A model generated the notes under the pieces. That model did not search any database. It was not told the DNA's origin and worked only from the letters and a program-made list of their open reading frames with translations. Position numbers and translations under genes: made by a program. A DNA stretch of 64,000 bases from Clostridium facile (GTDB lineage Bacteria; Bacillota; Clostridia; Oscillospirales; Ruminococcaceae), in NCBI RefSeq assembly GCF_014297275.1, contig NZ_JACOQK010000001.1, positions 2,604,001 to 2,668,000 on the forward strand, written 5' to 3'. Positions 1-8,859 of the stretch are shown here, piece by piece. Numbering within the stretch: position 1 is the stretch's first letter; each line of letters begins with the position of its first letter.

Positions 1-1
1 T

Positions 2-325
2 GAGCGAGTTATTGAAACAGAAGGTGTTTCTATTTTAAATAAAATCCCAGCCCAGAGTTATGTAATCCCTATGTGCATTGAAGGGAAACAGATGAGTTCG
101 GAGCAGCTGTCTCAAAAATTTGAGCAGGTTGCGTTAAATGGGATTAGTTCGGTTACATTTATTATTGGCGGATCCTATGGGCTTTCTAATCAGATAAAAC
201 AACGGGCTGATTATCGCCTTTCTATGTCTTCTATGACTTTTCCGCATCAGCTGGCACGTGTGATGTTGCTGGAACAAATATATCGTGCGTTTTCGATTTC
301 TGCAAATACAAAATATCATAAATAA
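2..325 (+). CDS. rlmH: 23S rRNA (pseudouridine1915-N3)-methyltransferase, 3' part only
   Basis: The reading frame is open from the left window edge to a TAA at 323-325, giving about 107 C-terminal residues. They contain the IGGSYG glycine loop followed by the MTFPHQLARVMLLEQIYRA stretch, which is the SAM-binding trefoil-knot part of the SPOUT family enzyme RlmH (YbeA). The family methylates pseudouridine 1915 in helix 69 of 23S rRNA. RlmH is about 159 residues long, so roughly one third is outside the window. The end YHK is the usual family end. A strong terminator follows immediately, so this is the last gene of its unit. Confidence 0.93.
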   Translation, partial: ERVIETEGVSILNKIPAQSYVIPMCIEGKQMSSEQLSQKFEQVALNGISSVTFIIGGSYGLSNQIKQRADYRLSMSSMTFPHQLARVMLLEQIYRAFSISANTKYHK

Positions 326-333
326 TAACAGTA

Positions 334-367
334 CCCAGTTGTAAAACTTTTTACAACTGGGTTTTTC
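334..367 (+). terminator. Intrinsic terminator after rlmH
   Basis: A 13-bp stem (CCCAGTTGTAAAA paired with TTTTACAACTGGG) with a very short loop is followed by TTTTTC, eight bases after the rlmH stop codon. Confidence 0.9.
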
Positions 368-526
368 TATGAACAATACGCAAATAATAATTTATAATAG
401 ATTTATTTTTCTGGAAGGATAATAGCATATTTTTAAAGAGATGGAATATTTCGTTTTACTCATTTTATTATCATAAATACAAAAAATGAATGTGCTATAC
501 AGCGAAAAATTTTATTCGCAATCCTC

Positions 527-555
527 TTGTTTTTTTGTAGTAAAAGGTATATACT
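527..555 (+). promoter_or_regulatory. Sigma-A promoter of copA
   Basis: TTGTTT and TATACT are separated by 17 bases, about 40 bases upstream of the copA start. The spacing is ideal and the -10 box matches well. The CsoR-like palindrome lies directly downstream, where a bound repressor would block the polymerase. Confidence 0.65.
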
Positions 556-563
556 GATTTTAG

Positions 564-581
564 ACACCCCCTAGGGGGGTA
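564..581 (+). promoter_or_regulatory. CsoR-like copper operator
   Basis: The sequence ACCCCCTAGGGGGGT is a nearly perfect palindrome with a run of C facing a run of G across a central TA. It sits between the copA promoter and its ribosome binding site. Operators of the copper-sensing repressor CsoR in Bacillus and Mycobacterium have this G/C-tract pseudo-palindrome form. The identification is by resemblance and position; no csoR gene lies in the window. Confidence 0.6.
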
Positions 582-594
582 GAGGAGGGTGCAA

Positions 595-3024
595 ATGAAA
601 CAACAAGCTACAATACAAATTACAGGAATGACCTGTGCCAATTGTTCTTCGTTTATCGAAAAACGTTTAAATAAAACAGAAGGAATTCTGTCTGCTACTG
701 TGAATTTAGCCACGGAAAAGGCAACAATAGAGTTTGATACTGATAGGATCTCGTTACAGCAGATTCATGAATTCATCAGTAAAATCGGTTATGGTACTAT
801 ACAGCCCCAGTCTCATAAAGTCACTTTGATGATTACTGGAATGACTTGCGCAAATTGTTCTGCTTTTGTGGAACGAACATTAAATAAAATGCCGGAAGTC
901 ATACAGGCGAATGTGAATCTAGCTACAGAAAAAGCCGCCGTCACTTTTGAGGATAGCATTACTACAGATGATTTGATTGCGGCAGTGGAAAAAGCGGGAT
1001 ATGGTGCATCTGTATGGGAAGAAACCAAAATAGACCAACAGCAGGATAACAAACAAAAAGAGTTAAAACATGCCAGAAATCAATTGATCCTTTCGATCAT
1101 TTTAACAGCGCCATTGATTTTGGGGATGGTGTTGAATGCTGTTGGAATTGCCAATTCGTTCACCGCTTTTTTGCATAACGAGTGGACCCAGTTAATTTTG
1201 GCAACACCAGTGCAATTCTATATAGGTGCCCGTTTTTATAAAAGCGCGTTCAAAGCGTTGCGCAGTGGAACCGCTAACATGGACGTATTAGTTGCGTTAG
1301 GGACATCTTCCGCCTACATCTTGAGTATTGTCAATGGATTTTTCTTAAATGCTGGCCAGCATGTGGCACACGGCCATATGAAACCAATTTATTTTGAATC
1401 CTCTGCCACTATTATTACATTGATTTTATTGGGGAAATTCTTGGAGGCCAACGCAAAGGGAAAAACTTCCGAAGCTATCAAAAAATTAATGGGGCTACAG
1501 GCAAAAACAGCCCGTATTTTAAAAGATGGTCAGGAAGTGGAAATCTCTATTGAACGGGTAAAAGTAGGGGACCATATTGTCATCCGTCCAGGAGAAAAGA
1601 TTCCTGTGGATGGTAAGATATTAGAAGGTAGTTCTTCCATTGATGAGTCCATGTTGACAGGGGAAAGTTTACCAGTAGAAAAACATACTGGAGATTCTGT
1701 GATCGGTGCTACCGTGAACCATGCGGGCAGTTTTGTAATGGAAGCAGAGAAAATTGGAAAAGACACCGCATTATCCCAAATTATCCGTTTGGTAGAAGAT
1801 GCCCAGGGACATAAAGCGCCAATCCAAAAGATTGCGGACAAAGTGGCTGGCGTCTTTGTCCCCACCATTATTGGAATTGCCATCCTCACGTTTATTCTTT
1901 GGAGTATTATCACAGGGGATATCCAAAAAGCGATTATCAACGCTGTATCCGTCCTTGTAATAGCTTGCCCGTGTGCACTAGGGCTGGCAACACCTACTGC
2001 TATTATGGTGGGGACAGGAAAAGGAGCGGAAAATGGTATCTTAATCAAAGGTGGGGAACACCTACAAACTGCTGGAACCATCAATGCGATTGTACTGGAT
2101 AAAACAGGCACTATCACAGAAGGAAAGCCTGATGTAACTGATATCCATCCATTTGATATGGAACAGCAGGAATTATTGCGCATTACCGCTGCGGCAGAAC
2201 GAAATTCCGAGCATCCACTGGGGCAGGCGATTTATCAATACGGTATGCAAAACCTTCCAAACATTCCAAAACCGGAACAATTCCAATCCATTACAGGCCA
2301 AGGAATTTCTGCGGAAATTGAGGGCCATACTGTACTGGTTGGAAACCGTAGGTTAATGGAACAGCATCAGATTGATTTCTCTATGGCAGAACAACCGGTG
2401 GACCAATATGAACAACAGGGTAAGACAGCGATGTTTACTGCAATGGATGGTAAGTTGATTGGTGTTGTTGCGGTTGCGGATACGGTAAAATCAAGTTCCG
2501 CACAGGCGATCCAACAGCTTAAGGACATGGGATTGGAAATCTATATGATTACGGGGGACAATCAAAAAACCGCTAACGCCATTGCGCAACAAGTGGGGAT
2601 TATCAATGTGTTAGCTGAGGTTTTACCGGAACATAAGGCTTCCCAAGTAGAACAGATTCAAAAATCTGGTAAGATTGTGGCTATGGTTGGGGATGGAATT
2701 AATGATGCTCCAGCTTTGGTAACAGCCGATTTGGGGATTGCCATCGGTACGGGAACAGACATAGCGATTGAGGCGTCGGATATCACCTTAATCCGTGGGG
2801 ATTTGAATTCTATCCCACAAGCAATCCGTTTGTCTAGAAAAACAATGCGCAAAATCCGCCAAAATCTATTCTGGGCGTTTATCTATAATTCCATTGGGGT
2901 CCCATTTGCAGCATTCGGCTTTTTAAGCCCAATTATCGCAGGGGCTGCTATGGCATTCAGTTCCGTATCGGTTGTTTTAAATTCCCTCAGTTTAAAGCGT
3001 TATCACCCAGAAAAACATTCATAG
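595..3024 (+). CDS. copA: Copper-exporting P1B-type ATPase CopA
   Basis: An 809-residue P1B-1 ATPase that pumps Cu(I) out of the cytoplasm at the cost of ATP. It has two N-terminal heavy-metal-binding domains, each with a GMTCANC motif (Cys14/Cys17 and Cys85/Cys88). The membrane metal site is CPC at 458-460, the phosphorylated Asp is D502 in DKTGT, and TGES (actuator), SEHP (nucleotide domain) and GDGINDAP (hinge) are all present. A GTG at 589 opens the frame further, but the ribosome binding site GAGGAGGG at 582-589 covers it, so the ATG at 595 is chosen. The gene stands alone behind a CsoR-like operator, which suggests copper induction. No CopZ chaperone gene is adjacent. Copper rather than silver as main substrate is inferred from the CPC site and the operator. 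Confidence 0.95.
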   Translation: MKQQATIQITGMTCANCSSFIEKRLNKTEGILSATVNLATEKATIEFDTDRISLQQIHEFISKIGYGTIQPQSHKVTLMITGMTCANCSAFVERTLNKMPEVIQANVNLATEKAAVTFEDSITTDDLIAAVEKAGYGASVWEETKIDQQQDNKQKELKHARNQLILSIILTAPLILGMVLNAVGIANSFTAFLHNEWTQLILATPVQFYIGARFYKSAFKALRSGTANMDVLVALGTSSAYILSIVNGFFLNAGQHVAHGHMKPIYFESSATIITLILLGKFLEANAKGKTSEAIKKLMGLQAKTARILKDGQEVEISIERVKVGDHIVIRPGEKIPVDGKILEGSSSIDESMLTGESLPVEKHTGDSVIGATVNHAGSFVMEAEKIGKDTALSQIIRLVEDAQGHKAPIQKIADKVAGVFVPTIIGIAILTFILWSIITGDIQKAIINAVSVLVIACPCALGLATPTAIMVGTGKGAENGILIKGGEHLQTAGTINAIVLDKTGTITEGKPDVTDIHPFDMEQQELLRITAAAERNSEHPLGQAIYQYGMQNLPNIPKPEQFQSITGQGISAEIEGHTVLVGNRRLMEQHQIDFSMAEQPVDQYEQQGKTAMFTAMDGKLIGVVAVADTVKSSSAQAIQQLKDMGLEIYMITGDNQKTANAIAQQVGIINVLAEVLPEHKASQVEQIQKSGKIVAMVGDGINDAPALVTADLGIAIGTGTDIAIEASDITLIRGDLNSIPQAIRLSRKTMRKIRQNLFWAFIYNSIGVPFAAFGFLSPIIAGAAMAFSSVSVVLNSLSLKRYHPEKHS

Positions 3025-3073
3025 AATTACTGATAATGTGCCAACAGGTAATTTATGTACACTGATGATAGAA

Positions 3074-3118
3074 AACCACAACAATATGGCTATGCCTTTA
3101 AGCCTTATTGCTGTGGTT
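3074..3118 (+). terminator. Hairpin downstream of copA, possible terminator
   Basis: AACCACAACAATATGGCT pairs imperfectly (two mismatches) with AGCCTTATTGCTGTGGTT across a loop of about nine bases. Only ATTATTTA follows, so it is a weak terminator or an mRNA 3'-end stem. The rest of the copA to acetyltransferase gap shows nothing else except a -10-like box. Confidence 0.4.
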
Positions 3119-3262
3119 ATTATTTAGATGGTGGAGGTTTACTTTTATTTGTAAAATCATAATAGAAGTTTCATTATCTATAGCGAGCCTCAATAGTAGC
3201 TGTGAAAGTAAATGATGATTTACTGCTCCAATAAGGATATAGATCTTTTTTCAGTGCTATGT

Positions 3263-3268
3263 TATAAT
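3263..3268 (+). promoter_or_regulatory. Probable -10 box of the acetyltransferase gene
   Basis: A perfect TATAAT lies 38 bases upstream of the start codon. No good -35 box is seen 17 bases before it, so promoter strength is uncertain. Confidence 0.4.
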
Positions 3269-3305
3269 TACCATAAGAATAAATGAAACATTTTTGGAGG
3301 ATCTT

Positions 3306-3890
3306 ATGACGGAAAAAGAAAAAATGTTGACAGGGCAAGTATATGATTGCAGTGATTCTGAATTATTAACTCAATGGCACAAAGCCAAGAATTTAATAAG
3401 GGATTACAATCAAACAGATTCTGAGAACTTACAAGAAAAAGAATGTATTCTAAATGAATTGTTGGGAGAAAGGGGAAAAAATTTATGGATTACCCCACCT
3501 TTTTATGTTGATTATGGAAACAATATTTATCTTGGAAACAACTGTGAAATAAATATGAACTGTACCTTTTTAGATGATAATAAGATTACGATTGGAGATA
3601 ATGCCTTAATCGCACCCAATGTCCAAATATATACTGCTTTTCATCCAACAAATGCAGCTGATAGATTTGGCGAACTCAACGAGGATAATTCGTTCCAATT
3701 TTGCAAAACTCAAACTGCTCCAGTAACCATCGGCGATAATGTATGGATTGGTGGAGGGGCAATTATTTTGCCAGGTGTTACAATAGGAGACAATGTAGTA
3801 ATTGGAGCAGGAAGCGTTGTGACTAAAGATATTCCAAGTAATACAATAGCCTATGGAAACCCTTGTAGAATCATAAGAAAAAACAGATAA
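3306..3890 (+). CDS. Maltose/galactoside-type O-acetyltransferase
   Basis: A 194-residue member of the left-handed beta-helix acyltransferases that move an acetyl group from acetyl-CoA to a sugar hydroxyl (Maa, LacA, NodL group). The N-terminal helical Mac domain (EKMLTGQVYD...) is followed by hexapeptide repeats such as IGDNVWIGGGAIILPGVTIG and IGAGSVVTKDIP. The catalytic His is H113 in TAFHPTNAADR. The length and the end with GNPCRII are typical. A longer frame opens with TTG at 3294, but GGAGG at 3296-3300 is the ribosome binding site for the ATG at 3306. The gene is monocistronic. The true acceptor sugar cannot be read from the sequence. Confidence 0.88.
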   Translation: MTEKEKMLTGQVYDCSDSELLTQWHKAKNLIRDYNQTDSENLQEKECILNELLGERGKNLWITPPFYVDYGNNIYLGNNCEINMNCTFLDDNKITIGDNALIAPNVQIYTAFHPTNAADRFGELNEDNSFQFCKTQTAPVTIGDNVWIGGGAIILPGVTIGDNVVIGAGSVVTKDIPSNTIAYGNPCRIIRKNR

Positions 3891-4066
3891 TTCTTGATTT
3901 GGACAAAAGATGAACTGTTTATAGAACTTCATATTAATTTTATTTTCTAATTGAAATCTTAGGGCGGTAAGTAGTAAATCATAAGAACAAGCGTTATTCC
4001 ATTTATCTTTTCTGTATTAAATTTAAGAGAATCACTCTTATTATTGATAGAATCTTATGTTATGAA
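3891..4066. other. Intergenic stretch without recognisable content
   Basis: AT-rich sequence between two convergent genes. No open frame with a ribosome binding site and no strong hairpin is seen before the terminator at 4067. Confidence 0.6.
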
Positions 4067-4098
4067 AAAATAGCAGGCACAAAAATGCCTGCTATTTT
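4067..4098 (-). terminator. Terminator of the spoVA operon
   Basis: A perfect 13-bp stem, AAAATAGCAGGCA with TGCCTGCTATTTT, has a 6-base loop. On the minus strand it runs into a T tract, so it ends the spoVAC-D-E transcript. It may also stop plus-strand readthrough. Confidence 0.85.
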
Positions 4099-4201
4099 GC
4101 TTTACAATAACAATATTCATTACAAATTAGTTTGCTAGTTCAATTTGGTGGAATAAAGTATTTGATAAAGTCCGTTTCATGATTTTAATATTAGACAAAA
4201 A

Positions 4202-4564
4202 TTAGGATTTATCACCCGGTTTAAAGATCAATGCAATTAAAAAGGCAAACAGGATGGCGGCGGTTACCCCTGTTGCACAAGCAGTGAATCCGCCACACAG
4301 TGCACCCATCAGCCCACTTTTCGCAACAGCTTCCTGGACGCCGGTGGATAAAAGGTATCCAAACCCTGTTAAAGGGACCAATGCCCCCGCACCAGCGAAT
4401 TGGACAATTGGTTCATAAATCCCCAGAGCTCCTAATATAACGCCGGTAACTACAAAGGTAACTAAAATTCGAGCAGGGGTAAGTTTCGTGTAATCAATTA
4501 AAATTTGCCCAATAACACAAATTCCACCGCCTACCAAAAACGCTTTTATACAATCCAATAACAT
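4202..4564 (-). CDS. spoVAE: Stage V sporulation protein AE
   Basis: A 120-residue membrane protein with three to four hydrophobic helices and the GAGALVPLTGFGYLL core typical of SpoVAE (SpoVAEb). Together with SpoVAC and SpoVAD it forms the channel that loads dipicolinic acid into the forespore and releases it at germination. The ATG directly follows the spoVAD stop (TAGATG), and its ribosome binding site AAAGGAGAG lies inside the end of spoVAD, so translation is probably coupled. The start is clear. The protein is homologous to SpoVAC in this cluster, but the gene order assigns it. Confidence 0.93.
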   Translation of the reverse strand: MLLDCIKAFLVGGGICVIGQILIDYTKLTPARILVTFVVTGVILGALGIYEPIVQFAGAGALVPLTGFGYLLSTGVQEAVAKSGLMGALCGGFTACATGVTAAILFAFLIALIFKPGDKS

Positions 4565-5587
4565 CTATTCTCTCTCCTTTCCTTTATGGCTGGAAAGATG
4601 GACAAGGTGGGCAATTCCTGGGATGCTTTCCCCTTGTTGGTTGGTAACGGTGGACATCAGAGCTCCCGTTGCAACAAATAGAATATCTTGCAATCTGCCC
4701 AGTTGTAATTCTTTTAAAAAATGGGAACACAATACAGCGGCACTGCATCCACAGCCGGAGCCCCCTGCATGAACATCCTGGGTCTTTTGGTCGTATAGCA
4801 AAAGGCCACAATCCTTGTGCCGTTGTGAGATATCAATCTTGCCCAACTGTAAGAGTTGTACTAACAGGGTAGAACCCACCTGACCTAAATCACCTGTTAC
4901 GATCAGGTCGTATTGTTCTGGGGTTGTTTTCGTATCCTCCAAATAGCGTTTAATGGTATCCGCTGCTGCTGGTGCCATCGCAGCCCCCATATTGTTAATA
5001 TCAGTGACCTCCAAGTCAACAATGGTTCCTATGCAGACATGTTTGACGTAAGGTGGTTTGTCTGATTTCCCCACTATTACAGCACCGGAAGCTGTGGCAG
5101 TCCATTGTGCTGTTGGAGGACGTTGCCCACCATATTCCAGTGGATAACGGAACTGGCGTTCCGCTGAACAAAAATGAGAAGAGGTAACAGCCAAAGCGTG
5201 ATCGACAAGGTTAGTATCCACCGAAAGGCTTGCCAATGCCAAACTTTCCGCCATGGTAGAACAAGCTCCATACAATCCTACAAAGGGAATTTTTAAATCC
5301 CGTATTCCGTAGTTGGAGCCCACACATTGGTTCAACAAATCCCCAGCGAAAACAAGCTGTATTTGGTCTGGGATCAATCCACTTTTTTGGATTGCGAGAG
5401 TAGCAGCTTCTTTTTGCATTTTACTTTCGGCTTTTTCAAATGTTTTTTCCCCGAACAAGCCGTCTTGAAATATCATGTCAAATTTATTTCCAAAAGGGCC
5501 TTCGCCTTCTTTTTTACCTGCAACTGCGGCAAATCCAGCTATGCTTGGGAGATGGTCCAGTTGAAAGGTACTTCTTCCAATCCTCAT
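4565..5587 (-). CDS. spoVAD: Stage V sporulation protein AD, dipicolinate-binding
   Basis: A 340-residue soluble protein with a thiolase-like fold; SpoVAD binds dipicolinic acid at the inner spore membrane. The beginning IGRSTFQLDHLPSIAGFAAV and the segment GLYGACSTMAESLALAS, which carries the Cys of the degenerate thiolase site, are characteristic. Length matches the family (about 338 residues). It is the middle gene of spoVAC-spoVAD-spoVAE, preceded by AAGGGGGAA as ribosome binding site 12 bases after spoVAC. Confidence 0.95.
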   Translation of the reverse strand: MRIGRSTFQLDHLPSIAGFAAVAGKKEGEGPFGNKFDMIFQDGLFGEKTFEKAESKMQKEAATLAIQKSGLIPDQIQLVFAGDLLNQCVGSNYGIRDLKIPFVGLYGACSTMAESLALASLSVDTNLVDHALAVTSSHFCSAERQFRYPLEYGGQRPPTAQWTATASGAVIVGKSDKPPYVKHVCIGTIVDLEVTDINNMGAAMAPAAADTIKRYLEDTKTTPEQYDLIVTGDLGQVGSTLLVQLLQLGKIDISQRHKDCGLLLYDQKTQDVHAGGSGCGCSAAVLCSHFLKELQLGRLQDILFVATGALMSTVTNQQGESIPGIAHLVHLSSHKGKERE

Positions 5588-5599
5588 AAATGTTCCCCC

Positions 5600-6043
5600 T
5601 TAAAATAATTGAATGATATATAGAATTACGCCATAAATTGCGGAGGCAACTGTTCCATATACAATTACAGGCCCAGCAATGACAAACATTTTTGCGCCTA
5701 ATCCTAATACATAACCTTCTGCTTTGAATTCCAATGCTGGGGAAACAATTGCGTTGGCAAATCCGGTGATTGGAACAATGGTGCCAGCGCCTGCAACTTT
5801 GGCGATATTGTCAAACACCTTTAGCCCTGTTAGGATTGCGGTAATGCCAATAAAGGTAACCGAAACACAAGCAGCGGCTTCGGGTTTTCCCAATCCTGCA
5901 GCGATATACAGCTGGCGGAGTGCTTCCCCAATCCCACAAATTAAGCCGCCAATGAAAAACGCCATTGGAATATTTTTGGCGGAAGGTGATTTGGGGGAGG
6001 CTTGTTCTACCATTTGGCTGTACTCAGTAGGAGTTAATTTCAT
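5600..6043 (-). CDS. spoVAC: Stage V sporulation protein AC
   Basis: A 147-residue integral membrane protein of the SpoVA channel; SpoVAC of Bacillus has mechanosensitive-channel behaviour during germination. The start of the frame MKLTPTEYSQMVEQASPKSP and the GAGTIVPITGFANAIVSPALEFK segment are typical of the family (about 150 residues). The open frame extends 11 codons further, but those codons lie over the GGAAAGGGA ribosome binding site, so the ATG at 6043 is preferred. It is the first gene of the operon, behind a candidate forespore sigma promoter. Confidence 0.93.
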   Translation of the reverse strand: MKLTPTEYSQMVEQASPKSPSAKNIPMAFFIGGLICGIGEALRQLYIAAGLGKPEAAACVSVTFIGITAILTGLKVFDNIAKVAGAGTIVPITGFANAIVSPALEFKAEGYVLGLGAKMFVIAGPVIVYGTVASAIYGVILYIIQLF

Positions 6044-6097
6044 GTAAGACCATCCCTTTCCATACGATTGTTTCAAATTTTAGTTCCAAATTATTTT

Positions 6098-6126
6098 TAT
6101 TATTAGCAAATCCTTCCGTTTTATAC
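6098..6126 (-). promoter_or_regulatory. Candidate sigma-G promoter of spoVAC-spoVAD-spoVAE
   Basis: Read on the minus strand, GTATA is followed after 17 bases by AATAATA. This matches the forespore consensus (GHATR, 17-18 bases, CATNNTA) except for the first base of the -10 box. Sigma-G control of spoVA is established in Bacillus; here it is inferred from the boxes and their place 55 bases before the start. Confidence 0.45.
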
Positions 6127-6289
6127 AGGACGAGACTTTTCGAATATTTTTTGACAGTTGAAAATTGATTTCTTGCAAGTAATGAAAAATGGTTTATAAA
6201 ATAATGTTATATCTTTGTGTAATATACAGAATTTTCTTTTTTGGGTTGAAAAAAACAGATGGGAACCTTGAGAAATTGCAGTGATTTAC

Positions 6290-6318
6290 TTGCATTGTAG
6301 TGAGCGGTTTGTTATAAT
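6290..6318 (+). promoter_or_regulatory. Sigma-A promoter of purA
   Basis: TTGCAT and a perfect TATAAT are 17 bases apart, about 80 bases before the purA start. No purine riboswitch fold was seen in the leader. Confidence 0.75.
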
Positions 6319-6398
6319 AAAAACTGTTGTGGATTTATATCCATGGTTCGTAAATAAGAGTTAATATTAATTTTGAAGTTAAAGTGAGGTATGGACTT

Positions 6399-7673
6399 AT
6401 GCCTGCAAAAATTGTAGTCGGCGTTCAATGGGGCGACGAAGGTAAAGGTAAAATCATTGACATTTTGGCTTCCCGCGCAGATGTTGTTGTGCGCTCACAG
6501 GGCGGTAACAACGCTGGTCATACAGTGGAAAGCAACGGAGAGACCTATAAGTTGCATCTGGTACCATCCGGCATCTTATACCCCAACACCACCTGTCTGA
6601 TTGGTTGTGGCGTAGTAATCGACCCACAAGATATTTTAAGGGAGATTGACGGTTTAATTCAACGGGGGATTGATTGCAACAACTTAAAAATCGACCCACG
6701 TGCCCACGTGATTATGCCATGGCACCGTAAATTGGACGGATTAAGTGAAGCTGCCTTGGGCGGCAAGCAGATTGGTACTACAGGCCGTGGGATTGGTCCA
6801 TGCTATATGGATAAAGCGGAACGTAGTGGGATTCGTATGTACGACCTGGTACATGAATCTATTTTCCGTGAAAAAGCTGCTGCTGTTGGTGCGTTAAAAA
6901 ATAAAATTATCACCCAGATTTATGGTGGAGAGGCATTGGACGTTGATACTATTATTGAAGAATATGTAGGATATGCGAAACGTCTGGCTCCATATTTAGC
7001 GGATGTATCTGTGTTGACTTATGAAGCTGTAAAACAGGACAAAGAAATTCTGTTTGAAGGGGCTCAAGGAACCTTGTTGGACTTGGATGTTGGAACCTAT
7101 CCATATGTTACTTCTTCCCATCCATTGTCTGCTGGATGCTGTATTGGCTCCGGTGTTGGCCCAACGGTAATTGATGAAGTAATTGGGGTTGCGAAAGCAT
7201 ATACCACTCGTGTAGGGGCTGGCCCATTCCCAACCGAGTTATTCGATGAAATGGGCGATATGATCCGTAACCGTGGCAACGAGTTCGGCACAACCACTGG
7301 ACGTCCAAGAAGAACTGGATGGTTTGATGCAGTGATCCTCCGTCATGCGGTACGTGCCAATGGGTTAACCGCTTTGGCAATCAATAAATTTGATACTTTA
7401 AGTGGGATTGAAACCTTAAAAGTATGTGTTGCTTATAAAAAACCGGATGGCACTATTTTTACAGAATACCCATGTGATATTCAAGAATTAGAAGATTGCA
7501 CACCGGTTTATGAGGAAGTACCTGGTTTTTCCGGAGACCTTTCCAAGTGTAAAACATATGATGAACTGCCACAGGAATGTAAGGATTATATTGCTTATCT
7601 GGAAAAAGTGTGTGGATGCCCAATTAAAATGGTTGGTGTAGGCCCTTCCAGAGACCAGAACTTAGAGAGATAA
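6399..7673 (+). CDS. purA: Adenylosuccinate synthetase
   Basis: A 424-residue enzyme that joins IMP and aspartate using GTP, the first committed step to AMP. The N-terminal WGDEGKGK loop (D13, K16) and H41 in NNAGHT are the catalytic residues. QIGTTGRGIGPCY and GTTTGRPRRTGWFD are the other family signatures. Length is normal. A GTG at 6384 opens the frame five codons earlier, but GAGG at 6386-6389 serves as ribosome binding site for the ATG at 6399. The gene is monocistronic with its own promoter and terminator. Confidence 0.97.
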   Translation: MPAKIVVGVQWGDEGKGKIIDILASRADVVVRSQGGNNAGHTVESNGETYKLHLVPSGILYPNTTCLIGCGVVIDPQDILREIDGLIQRGIDCNNLKIDPRAHVIMPWHRKLDGLSEAALGGKQIGTTGRGIGPCYMDKAERSGIRMYDLVHESIFREKAAAVGALKNKIITQIYGGEALDVDTIIEEYVGYAKRLAPYLADVSVLTYEAVKQDKEILFEGAQGTLLDLDVGTYPYVTSSHPLSAGCCIGSGVGPTVIDEVIGVAKAYTTRVGAGPFPTELFDEMGDMIRNRGNEFGTTTGRPRRTGWFDAVILRHAVRANGLTALAINKFDTLSGIETLKVCVAYKKPDGTIFTEYPCDIQELEDCTPVYEEVPGFSGDLSKCKTYDELPQECKDYIAYLEKVCGCPIKMVGVGPSRDQNLER

Positions 7674-7688
7674 CCATTTGAAGGAACG

Positions 7689-7725
7689 GCCGTTTCCCAA
7701 TCTAATTGGGAAACGGCTTTTTTGT
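7689..7725 (+). terminator. Intrinsic terminator of purA
   Basis: GCCGTTTCCCAAT pairs perfectly with ATTGGGAAACGGC across a 3-base loop and is followed by six T. Confidence 0.95.
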
Positions 7726-8279
7726 TTGTTTTTGAAAACCTCAAATTTTATCGGAGATTCGAAAAAATCTTGATAAAGTTTTTAAGAGAAAGCGGTTTTT
7801 ACGGAACAAAACCAATGTAAGTATATGGTCTATTTCAAAGCTAGTTTATTGTTTTTTTTGGAATAATAAGTGTATAAAGTCTGAAAGTCATTTATTAATC
7901 TATTGTGAAATAAATGGATAGCTTAACTTGAACAAGATAAAACTTATTAGGAGTAGGCAAAATACTTTTGCGGTAATTTTTACAAAGCGTTTTCAAAATT
8001 ATCGTTTTTATTATTGGCAATACTGTTGGATAATATGGTATTTTTAAAAATTATGTATAGGAGCGGTTCTGTTTCAATCTATTTATAACTTTTTGTTTTT
8101 TAGTTGATTTTATTACTATAAGTAGAAAAATACATCAAAAATTATAGTATCGTTGATCTTATTACGAAAAGCAGATTTGTTCTGTTTTTGGATACTAGGA
8201 TTCAATAAGAAGTTTGATGTATCTGTCGTCGTTTCAAAGAGCAAAGAATATTTGAATTGGATTATTTTTTGATATCCTC
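7726..8279. other. AT-rich intergenic stretch, nothing recognised
   Basis: About 550 bases between the purA terminator and the trmL promoter hold no open frame with a ribosome binding site, no tRNA fold and no long inverted repeat that I can see. Confidence 0.6.
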
Positions 8280-8308
8280 TTGCATTCCAGTGAAAAATAT
8301 AGTTTAAT
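8280..8308 (+). promoter_or_regulatory. Promoter of trmL-degV
   Basis: TTGCAT and TTTAAT are 17 bases apart, 32 bases before the trmL start. Confidence 0.55.
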
Positions 8309-8340
8309 GGATAGAGAAGACGACATTTGGGGGAAATAAA

Positions 8341-8841
8341 ATGAGTACGTTAAATATTGTGTTGGTGGAACCACAGATTCCACAAAATACAGGGAATATT
8401 GCCCGTACCTGCGCAGCTACTGGCGCACGGCTCCATCTGGTAAAACCATTGGGCTTTGCAATTGATGACAAAAAGCTCAAACGAGCTGGATTGGACTATT
8501 GGCAATACCTTGACATTACCTATTATGAAAACCTGGCGGAATTTTTAGAGAAAAATGCGGATGGAAATTTCTTTTTCTTTACAACAAAGGGCCAGCATAT
8601 TTATTCGGATGCGGAATATCCGGATAACTCCTATTTGATTTTTGGTCGGGAGGATGCGGGACTTCCAGAGGATTTACTCTACCATCATCCAGAAGATTGT
8701 GTTCGGATGCCGATGCTAGGAATGATCCGCAGTTTAAATTTATCCAATACCGTTGCAATCGCTACCTATGAAGTATTGCGCCAATGGGGATTTCCAAAAT
8801 TAAAGACCACTGGCGAGCTGACAAAATACACCTGGAATTAA
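8341..8841 (+). CDS. trmL: tRNA (cytidine/uridine-34-2'-O)-methyltransferase
   Basis: A 166-residue SPOUT (SpoU-type) methyltransferase that 2'-O-methylates the wobble base of certain leucine tRNAs. The three SpoU motifs are in order: NTGNIARTCAATGA (about 17-30), IFGREDAGLP (about 100-109) and IRSLNLSNTVAIATYEVLRQ (near the C terminus), which form the knotted SAM site. Length fits TrmL (about 155-165), which lacks an added RNA-binding domain. GGGGG nine bases before the ATG is the ribosome binding site. It is followed after 18 bases by a DegV-family gene in the same transcript. Confidence 0.92.
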   Translation: MSTLNIVLVEPQIPQNTGNIARTCAATGARLHLVKPLGFAIDDKKLKRAGLDYWQYLDITYYENLAEFLEKNADGNFFFFTTKGQHIYSDAEYPDNSYLIFGREDAGLPEDLLYHHPEDCVRMPMLGMIRSLNLSNTVAIATYEVLRQWGFPKLKTTGELTKYTWN

Positions 8842-8859
8842 TTTTTATGGAGGTAAACT

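Noticed and set aside
1530..2183. 217-codon open frame antisense to copA
   Set aside because: It is a codon-bias shadow of the ATPase gene, with no start signal.
6319..6398. Purine riboswitch before purA
   Set aside because: The leader is about 80 bases of AT-rich sequence without the three-way junction or a terminator.
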